DNA from: a virus
Strand: one strand, 5' to 3'
Length of the DNA: 21,401 nt
IMG/VR virus record: IMGVR_UViG_3300037199_000019
Span: 1 to 21,401 of that record
A program made the translations under genes and the position numbers. The first letter of the stretch is position 1; each line of letters begins with the position of its first letter. Below, piece by piece: positions 1 to 8,630 of this stretch. The notes beneath the pieces were generated by a model, which had not been told where the DNA came from, did no database searches, and saw only the letters and a program-made list of their open reading frames with translations.

Positions 1-747
1 TTCTGCCGATATCGTTGCGTTTGCCCAAACAAAAGGCACCACATCAGGGATGTTCAAGAACAGGTCATAGCTCTGGAAATTGCCCCCGGCCGTTGTGCTT
101 GAACTAGGGGCACCAGGGATGATTACAATCGGCGACGCGCTGACACCACCGGTGTCGGAATAAGTTGCTGCTGTTGCCGCGATGCGAACCGACTGCAAGC
201 TCAGCCCCGCAGGGTTAGATGTTGCCCGAAGAACACCAAAACCTGTTGCTGTGGCCGCCCCCGTTCCGTCCACTGTCTTGCCGATGCACAGAAACGCCAT
301 CATGTAGTTGGAGCCTGAAGGAGCGTTCACCTTCCATGCAAGTGAAAAAGCGTTCGTCGTGTGGCAGATATAAGAGACGTAGGTGGTGGAAGTCGAGAAC
401 GGAGCGACGTTGTAGCCAATCGTGTTTCGCGAGGAAAGCTGCCCGGTAAGCGTGCCGGAACCGTTGCTTCCAGTTCCGACCGTGATCCACATCTGCGGGT
501 ACGTGTTGGCCGTACCGGAACCAAATTCGAGCTTGAAGAAGAGGCTCGAATCCGAGAACTTCCAGATCGTGTAGCCCGCAGCGGTGTTCGCTATCGCGCG
601 AGTCACCGTCGCTGTGTTGATCTGCCCTGTATCGGCCGTCTGCACGCAGCCGACACCAGCGATCTGCGTGATCATCTCCGCGACCCACGTGCGGAAAGCC
701 GCATCAGTGGATTGATCGATGACCGTGGTAAAGGTAGCGGTGGTCAT
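1..747 (-). CDS. phage virion/tail protein, 3' end outside window
   Basis: The minus-strand reading frame is open from an ATG at 745-747 to the window edge, giving 249 codons with no stop. It begins MTTATFTTVIDQSTDAAFRT, followed by a block with TADTGQINTATVTRA, GYTIWKFSDSS and PQMWITVGTGSNG. This N-terminal pattern (a 'FRTWV...I..GCVQTADTGQI' opening, then a W-I-V-G-T-G strand) recurs in phage virion proteins that sit with tail-fibre genes. The rest is a Ser/Thr/Gly-rich beta-type sequence with no catalytic motif that I recognise. The start overlaps the stop of the preceding fibre-like gene in an ATGA junction, so translation is probably coupled. It is probably a tail or appendage component. 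The exact role and true C-terminus cannot be seen. Confidence 0.75.
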   Translation of the reverse strand, partial: MTTATFTTVIDQSTDAAFRTWVAEMITQIAGVGCVQTADTGQINTATVTRAIANTAAGYTIWKFSDSSLFFKLEFGSGTANTYPQMWITVGTGSNGSGTLTGQLSSRNTIGYNVAPFSTSTTYVSYICHTTNAFSLAWKVNAPSGSNYMMAFLCIGKTVDGTGAATATGFGVLRATSNPAGLSLQSVRIAATAATYSDTGGVSASPIVIIPGAPSSSTTAGGNFQSYDLFLNIPDVVPFVWANATISAE

Positions 748-2597
748 GGGTCAATTTCCAAGATGATCGAAACAGCCGTGAAGACGGAACACGACGACAA
801 GTGGAACACAAGCACGTCGCCTGCAGTCACGCTCGTTGTCCATCCCGTGAGTGTCGTATCTTGCGACTTCGACGCTGAGGTGATCGTCGGCTTATGGGTA
901 GACGTGATGGAGTTCGAGACCGTTGGAGGCGCAGCAGCGTAGGTCGTCTTCCACACGTCGATCACGCAAGAGCCGGGGCCGCCAAGTCCTACCACGGTCG
1001 CCGAGACGATCGTGCCTGATTCGATTGCCGTGACAGTGACATCGTTCGTCGGTGCGGCAATGGCGTAGGTGCCGTTACCCCACCCCGCGCCCCGGGTGTA
1101 GCCCGTTGTCGCCTTGATTGTGTTGCCGGCTCCGCTGATGGAGATACCTACCCCAGCCGTGATCGTCGTGATCGGTGCCGTGCCGCTCGCGGCTGCGGTG
1201 ACGAGACCTTTCGCGTTGACGGTGATCGCAGCGTAGGTATAGGCCCCGATATTGCTGTTGACCGTTGCCAGCGTAGCCGTGACGTTGCCGGTGCCAGAGG
1301 CGGTAACGTCGCCGTTCAACGCCGTGATCGTGCCAGCCGGGGCTGCAGCCCACACGAGCGGCGTCGTGCCGACGACGATCGGCGAGATCGTCGTGCATGT
1401 CCATGCCGTATCGGCGTTCGCCGTTCCCTCGCTGACGCTGCACGCGGCGCTGACTAGCTCGGGTCCTGTGTTCGCATCGATCGAGCGTGTCGGCGCACCG
1501 ATCAAGTTGACGGTATAGATGCCGTTGTTCTGGCCTAACGTCTGGTTCTTGAGCAGGATGCGATCGCCGAGCGCAAGCGTCACGTTATCGATCACCGCCC
1601 CGACGACGTAGGCTGTCGCAAGCGTGCCGTCAACCGTCGTGGCAGCGCGAACCTCCTGCTTCCACGAAAGCCCTGCGATGGCTGTGGCAATCGCTGTGTC
1701 AGCGTAGGTCTTGACCGCTTTTTCGGTCGGCAGCAGCGCATCGCTGTCAGCCGAGAGCGTCCCATCGATCGTGAAATCCAGCGTCCCGGCAGTTCCGCCG
1801 CCGCCTCCGCCGCCTCCGAAGTCACTCGCCGCGACACGCACGGCAGTGCTGCCTATCAGGACCGGCACCTCGCTCGTCGGGTCGAGCCCGCTGCTGAAGG
1901 GCAATGCCGCGATCTGCGCCTCGAGACTTGGCGCCAGCGCCTGCGCCGCGCGCAGCGTGATCGGCAGATAGTCCTCGAAGGCGTCCTCAATCCCTGACGA
2001 ATAGGTCGGATAGAGCAGCGCCGGCCAAATCGGCGCGATGAAAATCTGCGTCGCCGAGACGGCCACACCGAGCGGCAACGCTGTGGCGTCGTAGTCCGGG
2101 GTCTGAGTGATGCCACCGAGCGAATCGACGTACACCGCCTGCCCGGCCTGGAAGCCGCTTGCACCGGCTACGGTATAGAGCCCTCGACGCTGCACGAAGA
2201 CGATGGCTCCGTTGACCGCGGCCGTTGTCGCAACGCCGATGAGTCCGAACATCCGCGAGTTGTTGCTCGGGTCCGCAACACCCACCCCGGTCGCGCTGAT
2301 CGGCACGACGCACTGCCCGGCCGCGATCGTCTCACCCGCGATGAACTCTTCGATGTCGGTGCTGGCTGCACTTTCGAGCGCGGTGACGCGAGCGGTCAGC
2401 GCCGCGAGCTGCGTCAGCAACGTGTTCAGGTTCGTCGTCGTGGTGCTCGACGTGCTCTGCGCCATGCTCGACGTGAGCCCGAGCGAAGACTCGAGAGCCT
2501 GGATGCGCTGCCGGATGTTCGAGACCGCAGTCGCGACCGCACGCCAGTCCTGCGGCCGGACATCGCTGATCGATGGCGTACCGAGCTGCGTCGCCAT
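744..2597 (-). CDS. tail fibre/spike-like virion protein (617 aa)
   Basis: This looks modular. Residues 18-80 form heptad-rich helices (AVSNIRQRIQALESSLG, LNTLLTQLAALTARVTALES) typical of a trimerising coiled coil. Residues 85-195 are a compact beta domain. Eight consecutive glycines at 261-268 form a hinge. Residues 270-420 carry the widespread phage-tail module with LLPTEKAVKTYAD, GLSWKQEVRAATT, GDRILLKNQT and NNGIYTV. Residues 425-470 carry the LNGDVTASGTGNVTATL module. The C-terminal 120 residues (VIDVWK, TSASKSQDTTLTGWTTSV, FHLSSC) match a beta-sandwich tip common at the ends of phage appendage proteins. The gene starts 3 bases after the nozzle-like gene stop, with only a weak ribosome site inside that gene. 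It probably binds the host surface, and the C-terminal domain is the likeliest receptor-contact part. The receptor is unknown. Confidence 0.8.
   Translation of the reverse strand: MATQLGTPSISDVRPQDWRAVATAVSNIRQRIQALESSLGLTSSMAQSTSSTTTTNLNTLLTQLAALTARVTALESAASTDIEEFIAGETIAAGQCVVPISATGVGVADPSNNSRMFGLIGVATTAAVNGAIVFVQRRGLYTVAGASGFQAGQAVYVDSLGGITQTPDYDATALPLGVAVSATQIFIAPIWPALLYPTYSSGIEDAFEDYLPITLRAAQALAPSLEAQIAALPFSSGLDPTSEVPVLIGSTAVRVAASDFGGGGGGGGTAGTLDFTIDGTLSADSDALLPTEKAVKTYADTAIATAIAGLSWKQEVRAATTVDGTLATAYVVGAVIDNVTLALGDRILLKNQTLGQNNGIYTVNLIGAPTRSIDANTGPELVSAACSVSEGTANADTAWTCTTISPIVVGTTPLVWAAAPAGTITALNGDVTASGTGNVTATLATVNSNIGAYTYAAITVNAKGLVTAAASGTAPITTITAGVGISISGAGNTIKATTGYTRGAGWGNGTYAIAAPTNDVTVTAIESGTIVSATVVGLGGPGSCVIDVWKTTYAAAPPTVSNSITSTHKPTITSASKSQDTTLTGWTTSVTAGDVLVFHLSSCSVFTAVSIILEIDP
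1794..1817 (-). repeat. octaglycine-encoding GGC/GGA triplet run
   Basis: Eight consecutive glycine codons (residues 261-268 of the fibre-like protein) form a triplet microsatellite. It lies exactly between the N-terminal domain and the LLPTEKAVKTYAD module, so it reads as a flexible linker. Changes in repeat number would stay in frame. Confidence 0.7.
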
Positions 2598-2600
2598 GAC

Positions 2601-5015
2601 TTAACCCGCGCCGACAGTGTTGTATTGCTGTACCTGCGACAGACCGTCAAGCTCGAGCACGTCATCGGCGGCCATCAGCTCGCGCACGGTGTCGGTTCCG
2701 ATCAGCTCCATCTCGAACGTGCTGTAAGCCTCATCGGGCGGCGTGAGAGTGAATTCCACTTCACCGTCGACCACGATCTCATCGAGCAGCACGCCGTCGC
2801 CATAAAAGCGGGCCACAAGATTGTCGTAACTCTCGGCGCGCACCTGGGCAATGCTGTGGAAAGCCGGATAAGGCTCGAGCCAGAGCTGCGTGCGCCACCG
2901 GAACGTCATCAGTTGCGTGTCGTCGCCCTCGAATTCGTAGATCGTAAGGCCGTCGGTGTAGACGGGCGCTGACGGCGGGATCGGCAGCACCGCCGTATCA
3001 GGCTCGAAATCCTGATCGAGCACGAGGTACATCGTGTCGGTGATCGGATCGACGTAGGCTGCGCTCGCATGGAACGCCATCTCGGCCACACCGAAGCCGC
3101 CCTGGCGCAGGTCGACCGCATAGCAACCGCTATCGGTGCCGTTGTTCCAGAACATGAAATAGATGTCGTCGTGCGCGACGCTGAAGATGCTTGTCGGATC
3201 GAGCGCTTTCCACTGCCGCAGCGTGAATACCTCTTCGGTAAGGTTGCTCGCTTGCCCGATGCCGCGCACCACCATCAACCCCTGCGGCCCGCTGAAGACG
3301 ACACCCAAGCCCGTGATGTAGGCGAAACTGAGCTTGCTCGACGCCGCGTGCGGCACCTCGAACTTGCTCATGCTATAGGCCGATGGGTCGTTGCCTGAAG
3401 CCACGTACAGGAAGCTCTGCGTACCGATCACCACCGTCGTGTCGATATTGCCGATGCCCACGATGTCGGTGTCGGTGTTCAACCGGTAGCTCACCGGCCA
3501 CGCATGTGGGTAGTTCTGTGCGCTAAAGCACAGTTGATTCTTGCTGAAGCCCACCATCACGCCGTTTGGCAGCGCGAGGATGCCTTCGAGATCGCTAGGC
3601 GGTAGCTCCCAGATGTCCGAGGGCAGCACTTCACCAAGCGCGGTGTCGGTGAGCGTATCCACGTAGTCGGCTTGACTGAGCGGGATCTCGGCGACGAACA
3701 GGAACGCAGTGCCCGTGCTGCCGGTGGCTGCCCGGTAGATGCGCTTCGTCTCGACGAAATAATCGCTCTCGCTCACCCCGCTCGGCAGTGATGTCGGTGT
3801 CGTCACCGTCACGGCCACACCATCCGGCCGCAGGATTGTTGCGCTCGGCAGGCTGGGTGCACTCTCTTCGCCCAGGTCATTGACGAACGTGTAGACGTAG
3901 CTCGTCGCGATGTCGGTGATCGTCGTGCCCAGGTTGCCTGCGGCCTGCACGAGGATGTTGTCGTAGTTGACCTGCAGGAAGTCGTTGCCTTTGGCGACCA
4001 TCGGTCCGAACACGCCACCGTAGGTGAAGGTGTTCGTCGTGGTCACTGAGGCGAGCTGCACGCTGCCGAGCGAGATGTTCGCGTCGATCGTCATCGTGCC
4101 ATCGGGGTTGACCGAGAGCGTCGCGTCGACCGTATACCACTGCGACCCGTTGCACGAGTCAGGCACGCCGCTGGTGCCAGAGGCGAGCAGCGAGCCGTTG
4201 CCGCTCGCGAAGCTCGTACCGACAGCAACGCCGATCTCGATCTCGCCGCCGATCGTGCCGTAGCCGAAGATGCGTGGCCCGTCGCCCGTCGAGTCGCATG
4301 CGAACATGAACGGGATCACGAAGCCGGCATTGCCGCCGACATCGCGGACGTTGAAATCCCAGCTCGCGTGAATGACTGTGGCGCCCGACGTGCCGAAGTC
4401 ACGCGAGGCATAGGCCGGTGTCGAGTTGTTGTTATTAGCTTCGACCATGAAGCTCGGCGCCGGGTTGCCGAACGCACCGTCTTGCGTAACCGTCGAGACG
4501 TAGGTGCCTGAGTTCACCTGCCCTGGCGAGATGGCCCAGTTTGTCGACAGGTCCGAGCAATCGTCGTAGATGTCGACCGAGAACGTCGTTGGTGTCGAGT
4601 CCACGCCGACCACGAGCGACGGCACCGTATCGGGCGGCGGCACGCCGAGCAGACGGGTCGTGCCGGGATAGGGGGGTCCACCCGTGGTCGCCAGCGCGAG
4701 GTTCGTGAAGCGCGGCGCGTCGAGCCCGGTCAGATAAGTGCGGTAAGTCGTGTCGCCCGGCACCGTGCCGCGTGCCACATCGACCTGCTGGTCCCATGAG
4801 AGCCACACCTCGTAGGGCGTACCGGCCGCCATCAGCGAGATCGTCTGCACCGGCCCGACGTTCGCGAGCCCTTGCGTCATCGAGAACTGCTGGAACGCAG
4901 TCAGGTCACCCGTGTAGAGGCGCGAGTTCACTGCTGCCTGCGCCGAGCCGGGCGGCAGCAGCCGTGGAGTGATCAGCGGCGTCTCACCACGAAACGAGGT
5001 GACCGAGCGCAGCAT
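2601..5015 (-). CDS. tail nozzle-like structural protein with an inserted jelly-roll-like segment (804 aa)
   Basis: The N-terminus FRGETPLITPRLLPPGSAQA with AAVNSRLYTGDL, then YEVWLSWDQQVDVARG and TYRTYLTGLDAPRF, follows the opening pattern of podophage nozzle (tail tubular protein B-type) proteins. After residue 370 the family pattern resumes: TSYVYTFVNDLGEESAPSLP, KRIYRAATGS, SDIWELPPSDLEGILALPNG, and LCFSAQNYPHAWPVSYRL near the centre. Between them, residues about 148-358 (starting DIYDDCSDLSTNWAIS and ending DFLQVNYDNILVQ) look like an inserted concanavalin-like beta sandwich. The protein would form part of the tail channel below the portal and adaptors. Its start overlaps the upstream LamG-like gene by one base (TGATG). 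Family assignment is from pattern memory, with no search run. A generic structural protein is the alternative. Confidence 0.65.
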   Translation of the reverse strand: MLRSVTSFRGETPLITPRLLPPGSAQAAVNSRLYTGDLTAFQQFSMTQGLANVGPVQTISLMAAGTPYEVWLSWDQQVDVARGTVPGDTTYRTYLTGLDAPRFTNLALATTGGPPYPGTTRLLGVPPPDTVPSLVVGVDSTPTTFSVDIYDDCSDLSTNWAISPGQVNSGTYVSTVTQDGAFGNPAPSFMVEANNNNSTPAYASRDFGTSGATVIHASWDFNVRDVGGNAGFVIPFMFACDSTGDGPRIFGYGTIGGEIEIGVAVGTSFASGNGSLLASGTSGVPDSCNGSQWYTVDATLSVNPDGTMTIDANISLGSVQLASVTTTNTFTYGGVFGPMVAKGNDFLQVNYDNILVQAAGNLGTTITDIATSYVYTFVNDLGEESAPSLPSATILRPDGVAVTVTTPTSLPSGVSESDYFVETKRIYRAATGSTGTAFLFVAEIPLSQADYVDTLTDTALGEVLPSDIWELPPSDLEGILALPNGVMVGFSKNQLCFSAQNYPHAWPVSYRLNTDTDIVGIGNIDTTVVIGTQSFLYVASGNDPSAYSMSKFEVPHAASSKLSFAYITGLGVVFSGPQGLMVVRGIGQASNLTEEVFTLRQWKALDPTSIFSVAHDDIYFMFWNNGTDSGCYAVDLRQGGFGVAEMAFHASAAYVDPITDTMYLVLDQDFEPDTAVLPIPPSAPVYTDGLTIYEFEGDDTQLMTFRWRTQLWLEPYPAFHSIAQVRAESYDNLVARFYGDGVLLDEIVVDGEVEFTLTPPDEAYSTFEMELIGTDTVRELMAADDVLELDGLSQVQQYNTVGAG

Positions 5016-5866
5016 CAGGACGTCGGATAGAAGGCCGGCACCACGTAGCTCGAGCCCGTGTACCGCGCGACGCGATCGGTGATGCGCCAGCGCTTGAAGA
5101 TCCCATAGCCGAAGTTGTTAGGCAGGTACTGAGCGCCGTTGGCGACGCCGCCGAGGGTGACTGCGTTGCCCATCACTGTCGTCCCGATATGCACCGTCTG
5201 CGTCGCTTCGAGCACGCCGTTGACGTACATCCGCATGACGCCGCTCGCATCGCGGGTGATCGCGATCTCGTTGTCCTGTACGAGCGGATAGGGGACCAAA
5301 GTGAGGCCGCCGACCACGCGGTCAATCGGGCCGGAATCGAAAACATTGAAGGCGAGAAACGACCCGGTGCCGTTACCATGGCTGCTCAGGCCCCAGTCGC
5401 CAGGGGATGCAGGCGCGTAGGAAGTGGTTCCCGGCGAGCTGACGGCGCTCACCATGTAGATCGCTTCGTTCGCTTCATACGAGCCGCCGACGCCACCGGA
5501 CTCAGCGGCGTCGATGGAGTTATGCCCTAGCTCGATCGTGAACGGTCCGGCGCCAAAGGCGGGGAGTCCTGACGCCTGCAAGACCGCATTGCTGAATATG
5601 TGACCCGGGACGCTCTGGTAGATCGGTAAGGTGAGGCCGACCCCTGGCTCGGTGCTCGCTTGAATGTGCTCCCATCCGAAGAGCGTCCAGCCGACGCCCT
5701 TGTAGTCCTCCGTAACCGGCATCGAGACGCCTGACGGGTAGCCCGCTGGGTACGTAGGAAACGTGACAGCCTCGTGGAAATTGAGCAGCGAGATGACATC
5801 ATCCCAGTACGGGTCCACACCCCCCGAGTGGGGGATGCGCGCCCCGGCCAGCGACGCGAGACTCAA
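5015..5866 (-). CDS. LamG/concanavalin A-like virion protein (283 aa)
   Basis: The sequence GVDPYWDDVISLLNFHEAV near the N-terminus, followed by alternating strands (FTIELGHNSID, GSFLAFNVFDSG, NEIAITRDASGVMRMYVNG, VLEATQTVHIG), is the hallmark layout of phage LamG-like jelly-roll proteins. The final strand ends GIFKRWRITDRVARYTGSSY, also typical. The annotated start is TTG at 5864-5866. It is supported by a GGAG ribosome site 8 bases upstream and a 4-base overlap with the preceding gene. The next ATG (residue 49) would remove the conserved DPYW strand. It is probably an accessory capsid or tail decoration, or carbohydrate-binding protein. Binding specificity cannot be read from the sequence. 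Confidence 0.75.
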   Translation of the reverse strand: MSLASLAGARIPHSGGVDPYWDDVISLLNFHEAVTFPTYPAGYPSGVSMPVTEDYKGVGWTLFGWEHIQASTEPGVGLTLPIYQSVPGHIFSNAVLQASGLPAFGAGPFTIELGHNSIDAAESGGVGGSYEANEAIYMVSAVSSPGTTSYAPASPGDWGLSSHGNGTGSFLAFNVFDSGPIDRVVGGLTLVPYPLVQDNEIAITRDASGVMRMYVNGVLEATQTVHIGTTVMGNAVTLGGVANGAQYLPNNFGYGIFKRWRITDRVARYTGSSYVVPAFYPTS

Positions 5867-6675
5867 GACGCCAGCTCCAAATCACCGCAAACGATCCACG
5901 TGTTCGTGCGGCGCTTGATGAGCGTCACGGTCGCGAACTGCCCGGCCGAGATCGGCAACAGCCCGCTGCGAACATTCAACGCCACACCGCTCTCGGCTGT
6001 GATGTCGAACGACGCGGCACCCTCTTGGTAAACGATCACCGAAGCACCGTCCGGCAAGTCGACGGTCGGATCGCCGATGTCACCGAGGATGTTGATGTTC
6101 TGCGTGCCAGTGGTGCCGCTGGTCGAGAGACCGTTGCGGTTGTCGGCGAGCACGACCGTGTAGTCGGCCGGCACGTCGCGCCATGCAATATCGAGACTCG
6201 GCAGATCAACCAGAAGCTGAATCGTATCGTCAGCCAGTCCGGTGCCGTGGGTGACCATGAGCGGGCTGATGACGTCGACCACGATGACGAACGGATCGCC
6301 GACATCGATACCATCCTGCTGCCACTGGATGAACGACGAGGGCGGTGTCGACTGCACTTCGACGAGCAGCGTGTCGACCTGATCGCCCGTGCCTCGTTCA
6401 GCAGTGAGGCCGGGGCCGATGTTGACCGTGTTGACGTTCGTGTCGCCGAGCGGTGTGCCGTTAAGCTCCCACTGGATGCCAGAGGCATCGACCGTGATGA
6501 CGTTCGCGTTCTCGCCTGTGCCCCGAGTAGCCGTGAGACCACTCTCGAAATCAACCGTATCGGCGTCGGGGCCGCCGAGATCGACACCCAGGGCTTGCCA
6601 CTGGATGAACTGCGGGAAGCCGTCATCCTCCGCAGGAGGGAAGGTGCCGACCGGGGAGACGCTGAAAGCAGTCAT
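5863..6675 (-). CDS. repeat-containing tail/appendage protein (270 aa)
   Basis: Three tandem copies of a segment of about 43 residues cover residues 23-64, 67-107 and 115-157. Each opens with (F)IQW, has a G-x-D/P-x-G turn, and contains a GTG motif (TATRGTGENAN, TAERGTGDQVD, MVTHGTGLADD). The C-terminal part (166-262: DYTVVLADNRNGL, LPDGASVIVYQEG, SFDITAESGVALNVRSG, ATVTLIKRRTNTWIVCGDL) matches the small beta domain often found at the C-terminus of phage tail and fibre proteins. The start overlaps the adaptor-like gene stop (ATGA). The role is inferred as a tail-associated structural protein. The repeat part is not something I recognise as a named family. Confidence 0.7.
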   Translation of the reverse strand: MTAFSVSPVGTFPPAEDDGFPQFIQWQALGVDLGGPDADTVDFESGLTATRGTGENANVITVDASGIQWELNGTPLGDTNVNTVNIGPGLTAERGTGDQVDTLLVEVQSTPPSSFIQWQQDGIDVGDPFVIVVDVISPLMVTHGTGLADDTIQLLVDLPSLDIAWRDVPADYTVVLADNRNGLSTSGTTGTQNINILGDIGDPTVDLPDGASVIVYQEGAASFDITAESGVALNVRSGLLPISAGQFATVTLIKRRTNTWIVCGDLELAS

Positions 6676-7334
6676 GTGAGCGACCCCATGATGAATTGCC
6701 GCGGGCGAGCACGGCGAGAACCCACGCCGTAGCTGCGCTGTGCATCGGTCTTCGCGTTCGAGATGCCGCTACGGAATTCCTTGCCCTTCGCTAGTGCCGT
6801 CGCCTTGTCGGTCCACGGCATGCCGGGCAGTGCGAGCAGGTACTCGAGCGCGCCAGCCTCGATGTCGTTGCTCCACTTGATCAGCGGCGATTCAGGCACG
6901 TTCACGGCGCCTTCTTTCGGCGCGATGATCAGCGTGATCAGCAGCGGGTAGATGATGTCCGGCGTCGGATACAGCGCGAACTGCCCCTCGGGGATGTACT
7001 GGTAGCAGTTAGGCTGCTGCGCCGGGAAATTCGGGTCCCAGTTCGCTGAATCGCTCACCGTGATCGTGAAGGTCTGCGGCCCGGGCGGCGAGGGCATCGT
7101 CCGCGTGCCTTGCATCGCGAAGATGCCCATGATATCGAGCTGCGGGTCGTTGCCCATCGAATACTGCGGCGTGAGCGGCACTGTCGCGCCGGGAATGTTC
7201 GTGCGCAGCCACTGCGACTGTTGGCAGAACTCACGGTAAGCGCGCATGTAGGCGTGCCGCAGCGTCGTCGAGGGGGCCTTGCGACACACCTGGGCGACGT
7301 TCGCAAGGTAGTCGTTGATGCTGACGATGTTCAT
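6672..7334 (-). CDS. head-tail adaptor-like protein (220 aa)
   Basis: The N-terminus MNIVSINDYLANVAQVCRKA then LRHAYMRAYREFCQQSQWLR matches a pattern seen in podophage connector/adaptor proteins, with 'LR.A...AYREFC..S.WLR' helices followed by a beta region (QQPNCYQYIPEGQFALYPTP, LITLIIAPKEGAVNVP) and a C-terminal helix (IEAGALEYLLALPGMPW). The frame extends upstream to 7412, but the ATG at 7334 is preferred because it gives an ATGA overlap with the preceding gene stop and the extra 26 residues look non-homologous. The position after the capsid genes and before the nozzle-like gene supports a role joining portal to tail. The exact structural slot is uncertain. Confidence 0.7.
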   Translation of the reverse strand: MNIVSINDYLANVAQVCRKAPSTTLRHAYMRAYREFCQQSQWLRTNIPGATVPLTPQYSMGNDPQLDIMGIFAMQGTRTMPSPPGPQTFTITVSDSANWDPNFPAQQPNCYQYIPEGQFALYPTPDIIYPLLITLIIAPKEGAVNVPESPLIKWSNDIEAGALEYLLALPGMPWTDKATALAKGKEFRSGISNAKTDAQRSYGVGSRRARPRQFIMGSLT

Positions 7335-8356
7335 GCGGTCCCCGGCGCGGCTGCGACCTTCGTGGTTGCGGCTGCAATGGCTTGCGACTCGAGGCCAAGG
7401 GCTTGACCCCACATCTGCATGAGGCTGCCCATCTTCGTGAGATCCTGCCGTTTAGCGTTCTTTGCATAGCACTTCGCTAGCACGAAGTTCGTCAGCGGCG
7501 TCTGATACGAGTCGGGGCAGGGCATCTCTTCGCTGCCGTTCTCGTAGGTGAGCGGAGGTGGCACCGCGCCGTAGACGAGATCGACCATGCCCATGCCGTT
7601 GTTCGGCGGGAAGCACACGAAACGGCGCGGGTTGCGCGGGTCGAACGTGAAGCTCTCGACCTGGGCTTGCGGCGTGGCTGCAGGCCAGAAGCGATCGGCC
7701 TCGTCGAGCAGGCTCTTGTCGACCTGGGTGACGATGCGGCCACCCGTGTTGCGTGGCACGTCGATCAGCAGGATGCCGCCCTCGGGCAGGTTCTGGATCA
7801 CGCCCGCCACGAGGCCGGTGGAAATCTCCTGAACGTAGAAGTCAGCCGGCCGCGCTGCCGCGGTGGCGTTCATCGCCTCGTTCAGATAGCCGAGAAGATC
7901 GGGGGCGGGCCACGTCCGATGCGCAACGTCGCTCGTCTCTTCAGCCGGCGCGGTCTGCGGCGTGGCTGCTGCCTTCTCGGCCATCTCGACGATCTTCTTG
8001 CGCATGGTGCGGATGTCCGTCGACGGGTCGATCGCCGCGCCGAACTGCTCCATCGCGAAGACGATGAGATCGTCCTTGGTGGCCTTGCCGACATCGAACT
8101 CGTCGGCATCAGCCATGCTGTTGACCACCTTGGGCACCTTCGAGATGCCCTGCAGCCACTGCATGCGCGTGGGAAGGTCCGCGTCCTTCGGCCCTTGATA
8201 GAGCCGGTAGTCCTTGTGGTTGCGCAGCGCCGGGACGCTGGGCATCAGCCGCCCGTCGTTGATATTGATCACGTTCGGGAACTGCCTGTCCTGGCGACGC
8301 TTGGCCGCGCGCTGACTCGCGTTGGACAGGTTGGCTTCTTGCTGCTCGGTAAGCAT
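7331..8356 (-). CDS. DUF6682-like phage adaptor protein with N-terminal extension (341 aa)
   Basis: The C-terminal half (about 148-330) follows the DUF6682 phage family pattern: TWPAPDLLGYLNEAMNATAA, ARPADFYVQE, LPEGGILLIDVPRN, VESFTFDPRNPRRFVCFPPN, GMVDLVYGAVPPPL, and a terminal helix LTNFVLAKCYAKNAKRQDLT. The first 140 residues are charged and helical (NASQRAAKRRQDRQFP, MRKKIVEMAEKAAA), with a Pro/Ala-rich linker (AATPQTAPAEE), and look like an added domain. A GGAG ribosome site lies 8 bases before the ATG. It lies between the capsid cluster and the adaptor-like gene, so a head-completion or connector role is likely. Family membership is from motif memory. Confidence 0.7.
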   Translation of the reverse strand: MLTEQQEANLSNASQRAAKRRQDRQFPNVININDGRLMPSVPALRNHKDYRLYQGPKDADLPTRMQWLQGISKVPKVVNSMADADEFDVGKATKDDLIVFAMEQFGAAIDPSTDIRTMRKKIVEMAEKAAATPQTAPAEETSDVAHRTWPAPDLLGYLNEAMNATAAARPADFYVQEISTGLVAGVIQNLPEGGILLIDVPRNTGGRIVTQVDKSLLDEADRFWPAATPQAQVESFTFDPRNPRRFVCFPPNNGMGMVDLVYGAVPPPLTYENGSEEMPCPDSYQTPLTNFVLAKCYAKNAKRQDLTKMGSLMQMWGQALGLESQAIAAATTKVAAAPGTA

Positions 8357-8388
8357 GGATTTAGCTCCGTTTGCTTGGGTGGTGGGGA

Positions 8389-8532
8389 CTACTTTTTCTT
8401 CGCGCGCTTCTTGTTGACCGCGGCGAGCTGCTTCTTGTCGAGGGCCTTGTCGGCCTTCGAGCCTTCCTTCATGCCTTTGGGGTCCTTGTCCATCTTCGAT
8501 TTCTCGAAGGCCTTCATGCCCATTTTCGCCAT
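8389..8532 (-). CDS. very small Lys-rich phage protein (47 aa)
   Basis: The ATG at 8530-8532 is preceded by GGAGAG with 5 bases of spacing, and the frame ends in TAG at 8389-8391. The product begins MAKMGMKAFEKSKMDKDPKG and ends NKKRAKKK. Sixteen of 47 residues are lysine, one is arginine and it has no cysteine. Small 'FEKSK.D..KG.KEGSK.D' proteins occur near capsid genes in other phages, to my recollection. The strong basic charge fits DNA or RNA contact or a virion-internal protein, but no function is established. It is the first gene after the terminator at 8586-8610 and lies 32 bases upstream of the DUF6682-like gene. Confidence 0.75.
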   Translation of the reverse strand: MAKMGMKAFEKSKMDKDPKGMKEGSKADKALDKKQLAAVNKKRAKKK

Positions 8533-8585
8533 CGCATCTCTCCGGTGAGGGTTTTGCGATCAGTCCTCACCACGAGGGCGGATCG

Positions 8586-8610
8586 AAAAACCGGCGCCTA
8601 AGCGCCGGTT
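8586..8610 (-). terminator. rho-independent terminator after the capsid-side genes
   Basis: A perfect 9-bp stem (AACCGGCGC at 8589-8597 with GCGCCGGTT at 8602-8610) and a 4-base loop are followed on the minus strand by a run of T residues (A at 8586-8590 on the plus strand). It lies 20 bases after the stop of the 66-aa gene and about 50 bases before the 47-aa gene, separating abundant head-protein transcripts from the tail genes. Confidence 0.85.
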
Positions 8611-8630
8611 GGGTCAGATCACTCGCCGGC

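Noticed and set aside
744-2597. Diversity-generating retroelement target in the fibre-like gene
   Set aside because: No reverse transcriptase or template repeat is visible in the window.
7667-8548. Plus-strand open frame of 293 codons
   Set aside because: It lies antisense to the DUF6682-like gene and the 47-aa gene, both of which have ribosome sites and family-like sequence.
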